Shown piece by piece: positions 1-10,048 of a stretch of DNA of 64,000 nucleotides. Origin of the DNA: Streptomyces radiopugnans (GTDB taxonomy: Bacteria; Actinomycetota; Actinomycetes; Streptomycetales; Streptomycetaceae); the NCBI RefSeq assembly GCF_900110735.1, contig NZ_FOET01000016.1, positions 1 to 64,000 on the forward strand. The letters run 5' to 3'. Below the pieces are notes generated by a model. It saw nothing but the letters and a program-made list of their open reading frames with translations, did no database searches and was not told the DNA's origin. The position numbers were made by a program, and so were the translations under genes. Position 1 is the stretch's first letter. Each line of letters opens with the position of its first letter.

Positions 1-729
<729 letters not shown>

Positions 730-732
730 GCC

Positions 733-1263
733 GTGGCGGGACGTCAGGGGGAGCCACCGGCGGATCCGGAGGAGCGGGCGCGGGCGATCTGCCTGCGCCT
801 GCTCACCGGAACGCCGCGCACCCGCGGGCAACTCGCCGAGGCACTGCGCAAGCGGGAGATTCCCGAGGACGTCGCCGAGTCGGTGCTCTCCCGGCTGGAG
901 GACGTCGGGCTGATCGACGACGCGGCGTTCGCCGACGCCTGGGTGGAGTCCCGCCACCACGGCCGGGGCCTCGCCCGACGGGCCCTCGCCCGGGAACTGC
1001 GGCACAAGGGCGTGGACTCCGAACTGATCGACCACGCGGTGGAGCAGCTGGATCCGGAGCGGGAGGAGCGGACCGCCCGAGCCCTGGTGGAGCGCAAACT
1101 GCGTGCCACCAAGGGGCTGGAGCGCGACAGGCGGCTGCGTCGGCTCGCCGGGATGCTGGCGCGCAAGGGCTACCCCGAGGGGCTCGCCCTCCGGGTGGTG
1201 AGGGAGGCACTGGAAGCGGAGGGGGAGGACGTGGAGGAGTACCCGCTGTACGGCGCGGACTGA
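733..1263 (+). CDS. recX: RecX, regulator of RecA
   Basis: Small helical-repeat protein that binds RecA filaments and limits RecA activity. The 176-residue product has the expected three tandem three-helix modules; recognisable segments are the first repeat (RTRGQLAEALRKREIPEDV), the second (LARRALARELRHKGVDSELI) and the third near residues 130-160 (RLAGMLARKGYPEGLALRV). The GTG start lies 3 bp after the recA stop, which indicates translational coupling. It converges with the monooxygenase gene, leaving only 24 bp between the stops. Length and position are typical for Streptomyces. Confidence 0.95.
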   Translation: MAGRQGEPPADPEERARAICLRLLTGTPRTRGQLAEALRKREIPEDVAESVLSRLEDVGLIDDAAFADAWVESRHHGRGLARRALARELRHKGVDSELIDHAVEQLDPEREERTARALVERKLRATKGLERDRRLRRLAGMLARKGYPEGLALRVVREALEAEGEDVEEYPLYGAD

Positions 1264-1287
1264 GCCGTGCGGCACCGACCGGCAAGA

Positions 1288-2850
1288 TCACGGACCCGCT
1301 GCGTCCGCCTCCTTGGCCAGGGCCCCGCGTACCGCCTCGACGCAGGCGCGCAGTTCGCCGGTCCGGGCACCGGGCAGAGCGGTCACCAGATGCCCGTCCG
1401 GGCGGATCACCAGGGCGGTATGGGCCACCGCGCCCGGATAGCTCTCGGCCACCAGCAGCTCCGCGGGCACCGGCAGCCGTTCCACCACGGCGGCCAGCTC
1501 CGGCATCAGCCCGGCCGACAGCCAGTGGCGGCTGTCCCACACATGGGTGCCTGGCGCGACCAGCAGCACCAGCAGCTCACTGCCCAGCCGCTCCCACAGA
1601 CGCCCTCGCGTTCCGTCCAGGGCCGTCACCGGTACGTCCCGCACAGGTGATCCCGGCTCGGCCCCGACCGTGAGCGCTCCGGGGACGGTGTCCTGTCCCG
1701 GCGCCAGCGGCGAACGTCCGTAGCACGGTGACGCGCCCAGCGGCCCCCGGCCCAGATGCCCGTCCGTCAGCAGTTCCAGATGTCCTCGTGAGGCGCCGGA
1801 CAGCAGGGTGCGCAGTCCTCCGCCCCCGCGCACCAGTGGCAGAGCCTGGTCCAGGGCGCGCAGCCGGGCCCCCACCGCGCCGCGCCGTTCGGCCTCGTAG
1901 CTGTCGAGCAGTCCCCCGGGTGCCCGGCCGTGGAGGCACAGCGCCAGCTTCCAGGCCAGATTGACCGCGTCCCGCAGTCCCTCGTCGACCGGCTGGGTGC
2001 CCAGCGCCCCCAGCAGGTGCGCCGCGTCCCCGGCCAGGAAGGCCCGGTCCGAGCGCCAGTGCCGCGCCAGCCGCTGATGGGCGATGTGCACGCCGGTGTC
2101 CAGCAGTTCGTACGGAGGGGCCTCCTCGCACCATGCGGCCAGGGTGTCGCGTATCCGTGCCAGCAGCGCGTCCGGAGTGACCAGATCGCCGCGCGGCGGC
2201 AGCAGCCAGTCCAGCCGCCACACGCCGTTCGGCAGCGGGCGTGCCACCACCTCGCTCTCGCCGCCGGGCACGTCGCGGTGCAGCAGCGCCTCACCGTCCC
2301 AGGGCAGTTCCACGCGCAGGGCCGCCACCGCGTGCCGCTCGACGGAGGTGCGCCCGGGAAAGCGGATCCCCAGGAGCTTGCGCACCGTGGAACGGGCGCC
2401 GTCGCAGCCCACCAGATAACTGCCCCGCCACCAGGCGCCGGCGGAGCCGGGAGCGCCGCGGGTGTGCGCCGAGACCCCCCGCTCGTCCTGCCGCAGCTCG
2501 TCCAGGCGGGCCCCGGTGACGATCTCGGCCAGCGGCTCCCGCTCCAGCGCGGCCCGCATGCCCCGCTCCAGCGCGTACTGCTGTATGTGCAACGGCGAGG
2601 TCAGGGCGTCCAGTTCGACCCGCCGCACCGGCTGCCGCCGCCGCTCGGTGCGCCACGCCGCCCACCGGGCGCCGCCCAGGGTCGCCGCGTACGCCGCCGT
2701 GTCCGGCCGCAGGACGCAGGTGCGCGCCGTGCGCTGCTCCACCTCGCCGTCACCGCCGTCCAGCACCACCGACGGCACACCGTGACGAGCCAGAGCCAGT
2801 GCCAGCGCCAGTCCGACAGGTCCCGCGCCGACGACGATCACCGGGTCCAC
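1288..2850 (-). CDS. FAD-dependent monooxygenase (aromatic hydroxylase type)
   Basis: Class A flavoprotein monooxygenase of the PheA/TfdB/MhpA type, which uses NAD(P)H and oxygen to hydroxylate aromatic or polyketide-like substrates. Motifs seen: the N-terminal dinucleotide-binding GxGxxG (VVGAGPVGLALALALARHG, near residue 7), the DG motif (YLVGCDGARSTVRK) and the GD motif (AFLAGDAAHLLGALG) followed by DAVNLAWKLA. The last 100 residues resemble the thioredoxin-like C-terminal domain of this family. The start is GTG, and the length of 520 is normal. It lies downstream of gluD on the same strand, but a strong 17-bp hairpin separates them, so it is probably a separate unit. The substrate cannot be told; some relatives inactivate antibiotics. 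Confidence 0.88.
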   Translation of the reverse strand: MDPVIVVGAGPVGLALALALARHGVPSVVLDGGDGEVEQRTARTCVLRPDTAAYAATLGGARWAAWRTERRRQPVRRVELDALTSPLHIQQYALERGMRAALEREPLAEIVTGARLDELRQDERGVSAHTRGAPGSAGAWWRGSYLVGCDGARSTVRKLLGIRFPGRTSVERHAVAALRVELPWDGEALLHRDVPGGESEVVARPLPNGVWRLDWLLPPRGDLVTPDALLARIRDTLAAWCEEAPPYELLDTGVHIAHQRLARHWRSDRAFLAGDAAHLLGALGTQPVDEGLRDAVNLAWKLALCLHGRAPGGLLDSYEAERRGAVGARLRALDQALPLVRGGGGLRTLLSGASRGHLELLTDGHLGRGPLGASPCYGRSPLAPGQDTVPGALTVGAEPGSPVRDVPVTALDGTRGRLWERLGSELLVLLVAPGTHVWDSRHWLSAGLMPELAAVVERLPVPAELLVAESYPGAVAHTALVIRPDGHLVTALPGARTGELRACVEAVRGALAKEADAAGP

Positions 2851-2944
2851 GACGGGCGGCCCTCGCAGTTCTCACGGTCCGGGGAGGGAAGAGGGGGTGG
2901 AGCCGATGGAGCCCGGTGCACGATCACACATCGTATGCAACCTA

Positions 2945-2982
2945 CTGCCTGTGCCCCCGTCAAGCGACGGGGGCACAGGCAG
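2945..2982 (-). terminator. Terminator of the glu operon
   Basis: Perfect 17-bp inverted repeat (arms 2945-2961 and 2966-2982) with a 4-base loop, 41 bp past the gluD stop and before the monooxygenase start. There is no U-tract, as is common for Streptomyces terminators. Confidence 0.8.
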
Positions 2983-3022
2983 CGGGCGCGCAACGGGCGC
3001 GGAAGGCGGGCGCGGCGCGCGG

Positions 3023-3928
3023 CTACTTCCGCGCGTGGGGCTCGACATGGGGTTCGTCGAAGTCCATCTCCGTGTCGGCTCCGTGCAGTACGGCGCCGGC
3101 GGAACGCTTGCCGCGCCGCAGCCGCCCCTCCAGCCAGCTCGCGAAGCTGGTGAGCAGGAAGTTCAGCGCGATGAAGATCAGCGCGACCACGGTGAGGGCC
3201 GCGATGACGTTGGCGCCGTAGTTGGCGGTGATCACCCGGACCTGGTTGAGCAGTTCGGCGTAGCCGAGCACCGCACCACCCAGGGCGGTGTCCTTGACGA
3301 TCACCACGAGCTGACTGACCAGCGCCGGCAGCATCGCCGTGACCGCCTGCGGCAGCAGCACGTAGAGCATGATCTGGCTCTTGCGCATGCCGATGGCCTT
3401 GGCCGCGTCCGTCTGGCCCGAGGGCAGCGACAGGACGCCCGCCCGCACGATCTCCGCGATGACCGAGGCGTTGTAGAGCACCAGGCCGGTCACCACGGCG
3501 TACAGCGGGCGCACCTCGGAGTCGATGTCGGTGAACTGCGCGTACGCCTGGTTGGCGAAGATCATCATCAGCAGCACCGGAATGGCGCGGAAGAACTCCA
3601 CCACCGTGCCGACCGGCAGGCTGACCCATCGGTGCTCCGACAGCCGGCCGATACCGAGCAGGGCGCCCAGGGGAAGGGCGATGACGATGGCCAGTGCCGC
3701 GGCCTTGAGGGTGTTGAGCAGCCCGGGGATCAGATACGTCGTCCACATCCGGGAGTCGTTGACGAACGGGCTCCACTTCTCCGCGGCGAGCTGGTTCTTG
3801 TCGGCCATCGCGTCCAGGGCCCACCACAGGAGGAGCCCGAGGAGGACGAGGAAGACCGCCGAGTAGACCAGGTTGCGGGCCTTGGCACGCGGCCCCGGCG
3901 CGTCGTAGAGAACGGACAGGTCACTCAT
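3023..3928 (-). CDS. gluD: Glutamate ABC transporter permease GluD
   Basis: Inner-membrane permease of the polar amino acid (HAAT) family that pairs with GluC to import glutamate. The 301-residue protein has a long N-terminal extension with one membrane segment (about residues 20-40), then the core with the EAA loop (DAAKAIGMRKSQIMLYVLLPQA, about residues 180-200). The chosen ATG overlaps the gluC stop in an ATGA, so the two are translationally coupled. The tail is basic and ends in charged residues. Last gene of gluABCD; the order matches the corynebacterial and Streptomyces operons. Confidence 0.92.
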   Translation of the reverse strand: MSDLSVLYDAPGPRAKARNLVYSAVFLVLLGLLLWWALDAMADKNQLAAEKWSPFVNDSRMWTTYLIPGLLNTLKAAALAIVIALPLGALLGIGRLSEHRWVSLPVGTVVEFFRAIPVLLMMIFANQAYAQFTDIDSEVRPLYAVVTGLVLYNASVIAEIVRAGVLSLPSGQTDAAKAIGMRKSQIMLYVLLPQAVTAMLPALVSQLVVIVKDTALGGAVLGYAELLNQVRVITANYGANVIAALTVVALIFIALNFLLTSFASWLEGRLRRGKRSAGAVLHGADTEMDFDEPHVEPHARK

Positions 3929-4599
3929 CGCTTCACCGCCACGCGCTTGCTCACCCAGCCCAGCAGCATGCCGGTCGGGAGGGTCAGGACAACGAAACCG
4001 AAGGCGACCACCGCGAAGACCAGGAAGATGGCGTCGCTCTCGTTCTCCACCATCTCCTTCATCAGCAGCGCGGCCTCCGACACGCCGATGGCCGCCGCCA
4101 CCGTGGTGTTCTTGGTCAGGGCGATCAGCACGTTCGCCAGCGGTGCCACGACCGACCGGAACGCCTGCGGGAGGACGATGAGGGTCAGTACCTGGAAGAA
4201 GCCGAGCCCCAGCGCGCGCGCCGCCTCCGACTGACCGACGGGCACCGTGTTGATGCCCGAGCGCAGCGCCTCGCACACGAAGGTGGCGTGGTAGGCGATC
4301 AGGCCGAGCACCGCCAGCCGGAAGCCGATCCCCTTGGAGTCGCCGCCGGCCAGTGTGATCCCCAGTGTCTGGTACAGGACCAGGGACGTGGCCACGATGA
4401 TCACCGTCAGCGGGGTGTTCCGCACGGCGTTGACGTAGACGGTGCCGAAGGCCCGCATCAGCGGCGTCGGGCCCACCCGCATGCCGGCCAGGACCGTCCC
4501 CCAGATCAGGGAGCCGATCGCCGAGTAGAAGGTGAGCTGCACCGTCACCCAGAAGGCTCCGAGCACGTCGTACTGCCCGGAATCAAGAAAGTCGAACAC
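3925..4599 (-). CDS. gluC: Glutamate ABC transporter permease GluC
   Basis: Permease partner of GluD in the glutamate importer. The 224-residue protein has about five membrane segments and a clear EAA loop (SEAARALGLGFFQVLTLIVLPQA) that docks on the ATPase. It starts MFDFLDSGQYDVLGAFWVTV, the usual N-terminus of this group. A 100-bp gap with a strong hairpin separates it from gluB, while it overlaps gluD by 4 bp. The expression level relative to the binding protein may therefore be set by the hairpin. Confidence 0.92.
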   Translation of the reverse strand: MFDFLDSGQYDVLGAFWVTVQLTFYSAIGSLIWGTVLAGMRVGPTPLMRAFGTVYVNAVRNTPLTVIIVATSLVLYQTLGITLAGGDSKGIGFRLAVLGLIAYHATFVCEALRSGINTVPVGQSEAARALGLGFFQVLTLIVLPQAFRSVVAPLANVLIALTKNTTVAAAIGVSEAALLMKEMVENESDAIFLVFAVVAFGFVVLTLPTGMLLGWVSKRVAVKR

Positions 4600-4656
4600 G
4601 TTCTCCCGCGCTCTCGCCTCGTCGGATGGCGTCTCGTCGGACGTCGTCGGAAGGCG

Positions 4657-4688
4657 CGGCGCGCCGCCCGTTCGGGGGCGGCGCGCCG
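4657..4688 (-). terminator. Intra-operon hairpin between gluB and gluC
   Basis: GC-only inverted repeat of about 13 bp (arms 4657-4669 and 4676-4688) just after the gluB stop. Because gluC follows 57 bp on, it is more likely a leaky terminator or an RNA 3'-end stabiliser that raises binding-protein mRNA over permease mRNA than an operon end. Confidence 0.6.
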
Positions 4689-4699
4689 TCCTGCCGTCG

Positions 4700-5533
4700 T
4701 CAGCTCTTCTCGGTGATCTCCGGGGCGGGCTCGTAGTCGTAGCCGGCCGGACCGAAGTGCTTGTCGGCGGCCTTCACCCAGGAGCCGTCCTCGACCATCT
4801 TGGTGAGGGCGTCGTTGATCTGCTTCTGCAGCTCGGTGTCGCCCTTCTTCAGGCCGATGCCGTAGGACTCGTCGCTGAGGCTGAGGCCGGCGAGCTTGAA
4901 CTTGCCCTGGTGCTCCTTCTGCGCCGCGTAGCCGGCCAGGATGGAGTCGTCGGTGGTCAGGGCGTCGACGGCCTCGTTCTCCAGGCCGGACAGGCACTCC
5001 GAGTAGCCGCCGTACTCCTGCAGGTCGGCCTTCGGCGCGAACTTGTTCTTGACGTTCTGCGCGGAGGTGGAGCCGGTGACCGAGCAGAGCTTCAGCTCCT
5101 TGGTGTTCAGCTCGTCCTGGTTCCAGGTGGAGTCGTCGCCGGCACGGACCAGGAAGTCCTGGTGGGCGATGAAGTACGGGCCGGCGAAGCTGACCCGCTC
5201 CTTGCGCTCGTCGGTGATCGAGTAGGTGCCGACGATGAACTTCACATCACCGTTGGAGATCATGTTCTCCCGCTCGCCGCTGGGAGCCTCCTTCCAGGTG
5301 ATGTCCTTCTCGTCGTAGCCCAGCTCCTTGGCGACGTACCTGGCCACGTCCACGTCGAAGCCGGTGTACTCGCCGTCCTGCGTCTTCAGGCCCAGGCCCG
5401 GCTGGTCGAACTTGATGCCGATGGTGATCTTGTCGCCGTCGGAGCCGCTGTCACCGCCGCCACCGCACGCGGTGGCGGTCAGGGCGAGGACGACAGCGGT
5501 GGCGGCCGCGAGGCCGGACTTGCGGAGGGTCAT
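4700..5533 (-). CDS. gluB: Glutamate-binding lipoprotein GluB
   Basis: Extracytoplasmic solute-binding protein (SBP_bac_3 family) that captures glutamate for GluCD. The N-terminus MTLRKSG is followed by a hydrophobic stretch and a lipobox (LTATAC, Cys near residue 23), then a Gly/Ser/Asp linker and the binding domain (ITIGIKFDQPGLGLK, with FDVDVARYVAKELGY typical of the family). The start chosen has an AGGGA site 8 bases upstream; an ATG three codons and one ten codons earlier are possible but unneeded. 277 residues. It lies 53 bp after gluA. Confidence 0.92.
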   Translation of the reverse strand: MTLRKSGLAAATAVVLALTATACGGGGDSGSDGDKITIGIKFDQPGLGLKTQDGEYTGFDVDVARYVAKELGYDEKDITWKEAPSGERENMISNGDVKFIVGTYSITDERKERVSFAGPYFIAHQDFLVRAGDDSTWNQDELNTKELKLCSVTGSTSAQNVKNKFAPKADLQEYGGYSECLSGLENEAVDALTTDDSILAGYAAQKEHQGKFKLAGLSLSDESYGIGLKKGDTELQKQINDALTKMVEDGSWVKAADKHFGPAGYDYEPAPEITEKS

Positions 5534-5586
5534 GGTGAACATCCCTGGAGTCGTATCGTGCAAAGGTCCGCTGAGCCGTTGCCGGA

Positions 5587-6372
<786 letters not shown>

Positions 6373-6644
6373 TCGCTCCGTCCTCGTCGGTTGAGGGGAC
6401 CTTAGTGACCGCCGTTGAGCAGCGTCATCCCATCTGAGCTGAACTTGAGCATAACGATTCAGCCGCAAAGGGATTTATCGCCTGAAAGGTTCACCGGTCG
6501 GCGTATCGGCTGCTTAACGTAGGGGTTCGTGCGGGCTGCGGCCCGCCGGGTCTTGACGCGCCGGGCCGGATCGGGGTGGATGACTGCCACGCCCGGGAGG
6601 GGCCGGGGAGACACGCGGGGGAGCACCGGGGGAGAAGAGGGGCC
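6373..6644. promoter_or_regulatory. Divergent promoter region, gluA and two-component system
   Basis: 272-bp intergenic region between divergent genes, more AT-rich than its surroundings around 6390-6530. A TAnnnT hexamer (TATGCT, minus strand, 6448-6453) could be the -10 for gluA. No convincing -35 or known operator was identified, so exact promoters are uncertain. Confidence 0.4.
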
Positions 6645-7415
6645 ATGAGACTGCTGCTCGTCGAGGACGACGACCGCGTGGCCGCGGCGCTGTCCGCCGT
6701 GCTCGCCCGGCACGGCTTCGACGTGGTGCACGCCCGCGGAGGCGAGGAGGCACTGCGGCGCCTGCTCCCGGACGGCGCCGCGCCGCCCTTCGACGTGGTG
6801 CTGCTCGATCTCGGCCTGCCCGACATCGACGGCTTCGAGGTGTGCGGACGCATCCGCCGGCTGACCAGCACCCCGGTGATCATGGTCACGGCGCGGGCCG
6901 ATGTGCGCTCCCGTGTCCACGGCCTCAACCTCGGCGCCGACGACTACGTGGTCAAGCCGTACGACACCGCCGAACTCCTCGCCCGGATCCACGCCGTCAG
7001 CCGCCGTACCGCCCCCACCGCCCCCACCGCCGCCACCGCTCCGGCCGGCGCACCGGGCGACCCGGGCGCCGACCGCGCCGCGGGCGGGGAGACCGCGAGC
7101 GCCCGGGGCGCGGGGGTCGGGGAACTGTGCCTGGGGGCGCTGACCATCGAGACCGACACCCGCCGGGTCACGGTGCACGGCGAGGCGGTTCCCCTCACCC
7201 GCAAGGAGTTCGACCTGCTCGCGCTGCTCGCCCAGCGCCCCGGCGTCGTCTTCCGCCGCGAGCAGATCATCAGCGAGGTGTGGCGCACCAACTGGGAGGG
7301 CACCGGCCGCACCCTGGAGGTGCACATCGCCTCGCTCCGCTCCAAGCTGGCCCTGCCCGCCCTGATCGAGACGGTGCGCGGAGTCGGCTACCGGCTCGTC
7401 GCCCCCACCGGCTGA
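6645..7415 (+). CDS. OmpR/PhoB-family response regulator
   Basis: DNA-binding response regulator of a two-component system. Receiver domain at residues 1-120: acidic pocket (LLVEDDDR), phospho-accepting Asp in VVLLDLGLPDIDG, conserved Thr in VIMVTAR and Lys in DDYVVKPYD. An unusual Pro/Ala/Thr-rich linker (about residues 125-160) leads to the winged-helix domain (LTRKEFDLLALLAQRPG, LEVHIASLRSKL, VRGVGYRL). 256 residues. The ATG at 6645 has GGAGAAGAGGGG just upstream. The kinase gene begins 33 bp later. The signal is unknown; neighbours suggest glutamate uptake or the TAXI protein as possible links. Confidence 0.92.
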   Translation: MRLLLVEDDDRVAAALSAVLARHGFDVVHARGGEEALRRLLPDGAAPPFDVVLLDLGLPDIDGFEVCGRIRRLTSTPVIMVTARADVRSRVHGLNLGADDYVVKPYDTAELLARIHAVSRRTAPTAPTAATAPAGAPGDPGADRAAGGETASARGAGVGELCLGALTIETDTRRVTVHGEAVPLTRKEFDLLALLAQRPGVVFRREQIISEVWRTNWEGTGRTLEVHIASLRSKLALPALIETVRGVGYRLVAPTG

Positions 7416-7448
7416 GGCCGGGGCCGGGACCAAAGAGGACCGCCCGCC

Positions 7449-8876
7449 GTGCGCACACGCCTCCTCGCCCTCCTCATCGCCCTGATGGCCGGCGTCCTGC
7501 TCGCCCTCGGCTTCCCGCTCGCCGCGAGCATGGCCGCCGCCGAGCAGCAGCACGTCGTCATCGACCGCATCGACGACACCGCGCGCTTCGCGTCCCTGGC
7601 CCAGTACGTCACCACCCGCCCCCCGGCCCGCAGCCCCACCACCGCCGAGGCCCGCCAGCAGGACGAGCGGCTGGCGACGCTGCGCGACGAACTCGGCCGG
7701 TACCACGACCTGTACGGCATCAGGGCCGGCGTCTTCTACCGCGACGGCAGCACGATGGCCGCGGCCCCGGCGACCTGGCGGCCCCCGCGCCGGGGGGAGG
7801 GCGCCGCGGCCTTCGCCGAGGCCCTGGCCGGGCGCCGCAGCCACGATCCGCCCCAGGTGTGGCCCTGGCAGGACGGCCGGATCGCGGTCGCCTCACCGGT
7901 CGTCCGCGACGGCGACGTCGTCGCCGTCGTCCTCACCGACTCCCCCACCGGGCCGATGCGTTCGCGCGTCCTGCACGACTGGCTGCCGCTGGCCGCCGGG
8001 GAGGCGGCGGCCATGCTCGTCGCCGTCGCCGTCGCCGTCCGGCTGACCGGCTGGGTCCTCAAACCGGTGCGTGTACTGGACAAGGCCAGCCACGACATCG
8101 CCACCGGGCGGCTGACCTCCCGGGTGGCCGCACTGAGCGGGCCGCCGGAACTCCAGCGCCTGGCCCGGTCCTTCAACGAGATGGCCGACCACGTCGAGAC
8201 CGTCCTGGAGCAGCAGCGCGCCTTCGTCGCCGACGCCTCCCACCAACTGCGCAACCCGCTGGCCGCCCTGCTGCTCCGCATCGACCTGCTGGCCCTGGAA
8301 CTGCCCGAGGACAACGAGGAGATCGCCTCGGTACGGGCCGAGGGCAAGCGGCTGGCCCGGGTGCTCGACGACCTCCTCGACCTCGCGCTGGCCGAGCACA
8401 CGCCCGCCGACCTGCGACTGACCGACATCGCTGCGCTCGCCGCCGAACGCGTCGCCGCCTGGCGTCCGGTCGCCGACCGCGAGGGGGTGGAGCTGCGCGC
8501 GGCCGGGCAGGGCGCGGTGACAGGCTGGGCGGACCCGGTCGCGCTCTCCAGCGCGCTGGACGCGGTCGTGGACAACGCGGTGAAGTTCACCCCCGCCGGG
8601 GAGTCGGTCACCGTCACCGTCACCGCCGGCGGCGGGCGGGTGGCCGTCGAGGTCGCCGACCACGGGCCCGGCCTCACCGAGGACGAGCTGAACCGGATCG
8701 GGGACCGCTTCTGGCGCAGCGGCCGCCACCAGAACGTCTCCGGCTCCGGCCTGGGCCTGTCCATCTCCCGCGCGCTGCTCGCCGCGGGCGGGGCGGAGAT
8801 CTCCTTCGCCCACAACGAACCGCACGGCCTGCGCGTGGTGATCGGCCTGCCGCGGAACGCGCCGGACGCGGGGTGA
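7449..8876 (+). CDS. HAMP-domain sensor histidine kinase
   Basis: Membrane sensor kinase partner of the preceding regulator. Order of parts: TM1 (about residues 2-28), extracytoplasmic sensor of about 145 residues, TM2 (about 178-200), HAMP (VLKPVRVLDKASHDIATGR), HisKA with the phosphorylated His in FVADASHQLRNPLAALL, and the ATPase domain with N-box (DAVVDNAVKFTP), G1 (DHGPGL) and G2 (SGSGLGLSISRAL). 475 residues. GTG start with AGAGGA 9 bases upstream. The extracytoplasmic part shows no recognisable ligand fold. Confidence 0.92.
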   Translation: MRTRLLALLIALMAGVLLALGFPLAASMAAAEQQHVVIDRIDDTARFASLAQYVTTRPPARSPTTAEARQQDERLATLRDELGRYHDLYGIRAGVFYRDGSTMAAAPATWRPPRRGEGAAAFAEALAGRRSHDPPQVWPWQDGRIAVASPVVRDGDVVAVVLTDSPTGPMRSRVLHDWLPLAAGEAAAMLVAVAVAVRLTGWVLKPVRVLDKASHDIATGRLTSRVAALSGPPELQRLARSFNEMADHVETVLEQQRAFVADASHQLRNPLAALLLRIDLLALELPEDNEEIASVRAEGKRLARVLDDLLDLALAEHTPADLRLTDIAALAAERVAAWRPVADREGVELRAAGQGAVTGWADPVALSSALDAVVDNAVKFTPAGESVTVTVTAGGGRVAVEVADHGPGLTEDELNRIGDRFWRSGRHQNVSGSGLGLSISRALLAAGGAEISFAHNEPHGLRVVIGLPRNAPDAG

Positions 8877-8932
8877 TGCACCAGGACTCCGAGCGGGCCG
8901 CAGCCGTGGCGCCCCGGGCGTCCCGTGTCCGT

Positions 8933-8972
8933 CCCGGGCCCGTCCGGGACGGGCTCCCCGGGCGGGCCCGGG
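8933..8972. terminator. Bidirectional terminator between convergent genes
   Basis: Perfect 10-bp arms (CCCGGGCCCG at 8933-8942, CGGGCCCGGG at 8963-8972) with further internal pairing, between the sensor kinase stop and the stop of the convergent TAXI gene, which abuts it. Confidence 0.65.
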
Positions 8973-9971
8973 TCAGGACTTCACGGAGCGGTAGTAGCGT
9001 TCGGCGCCCCGGTGCAGCGGGAGCGGATGGGTGTAGATGGCCGTGCGCAGGTCGACCCTCTGCGCGGCGTGGACCTCGCGGCCGATGCGGTCCCGGCTGT
9101 TGATCACCGAGCGGGTGATCCCCTCGGTCAGCGCGGCGTCCGTGCCGTCCATGGTGACCAGCAGGTTCGCCACCGCGATCGTCTCCACGGCCTTGCCGTC
9201 CTGGGCGGCCGGATAGGCGTCGGAGGGCATCAGGGCCGCCCGGTAGGAGCGGGTCTGCGGCTCCTGCGCGTGCAGAACCGGTACCAGGTCGCCCAGCGGG
9301 ACGAGGCGGATCTCGATGGCCTCCGCGAGCTCCTCGATCGCGCCGGTCGGCAGCCCGCCCGACCAGAAGAAGGCGTCCAGCTCCCCGCGGACCAGCAGTT
9401 CCGGCATCCGGTCGATGCCCTGGAGCACCGGCTGGACGTCCTTGTCGGGGTCCAGGCCGGCGGCCTTCAGCAGCCGGCCCGCGATCAGGTTGACCCCCGA
9501 GCGCCGCTGTCCGAGCCCGACCCGCAGCCCTTCCAGGTCCTCGGCGGCGCGCACCGGCGAGTCGGCCGGCACGACGAGCTGGATGTAGTCGTCGTACAGC
9601 CGCGCGCAGGCCCGCAGCCGGTCGGCGTCCTTTCCGCCGGAGTTGACGTAGGCGGCGACCGCGTCGGCCGCGGCGATGGTGAAGGAGGCCTCGCCGGAGA
9701 CCAGCCGCTCGATGTTCTGCACCGAGCCCTGGCTGGGCACGAGGGTCACGTCCACCTCGGGCAGATCGCGGGCCAGCTGCTCCTTCAGCAACTCCCCGTA
9801 GCGTTCGTAGACCCCGCCCCGGGCGCCGGTGGTGAAGACGACCTGGCCGCCGGGCGCCGGGCCGCCGCCGGGCAGCAGCCACCACAGCAGCAGCGCGAGC
9901 ACGGCAGCCGCGGCCGCGGCTGCCGCCAGCGGCCGCCGTGCCCACGGGCGCCGTACGTGCGGAGAGACCAT
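8973..9971 (-). CDS. TAXI-family solute-binding protein (TRAP-type), orphan
   Basis: Extracytoplasmic solute receptor of the TAXI subfamily of TRAP transporters, expected to bind a carboxylate or amino acid. A membrane anchor or signal segment (about residues 12-32, ending LLLWWLLPGG) is followed by the mature domain, whose first strand FTTGARGGVYERYG is diagnostic for TAXI proteins; GSVQNIERLVSGEASF follows. 332 residues from ATG 9971, with AGGA 8 bases upstream. No TRAP membrane subunits (DctQM) are present in the window. It converges on the two-component pair, so a sensing role with that kinase is an attractive inference. Confidence 0.85.
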   Translation of the reverse strand: MVSPHVRRPWARRPLAAAAAAAAVLALLLWWLLPGGGPAPGGQVVFTTGARGGVYERYGELLKEQLARDLPEVDVTLVPSQGSVQNIERLVSGEASFTIAAADAVAAYVNSGGKDADRLRACARLYDDYIQLVVPADSPVRAAEDLEGLRVGLGQRRSGVNLIAGRLLKAAGLDPDKDVQPVLQGIDRMPELLVRGELDAFFWSGGLPTGAIEELAEAIEIRLVPLGDLVPVLHAQEPQTRSYRAALMPSDAYPAAQDGKAVETIAVANLLVTMDGTDAALTEGITRSVINSRDRIGREVHAAQRVDLRTAIYTHPLPLHRGAERYYRSVKS

Positions 9972-10048
9972 GTCCTCGATCCTGCCAGGACCGGTGTGCG
10001 GAAGGGAGGGGCGGGGCGGGCCCGGGAGCACGTACCCTGTCGACTGAG

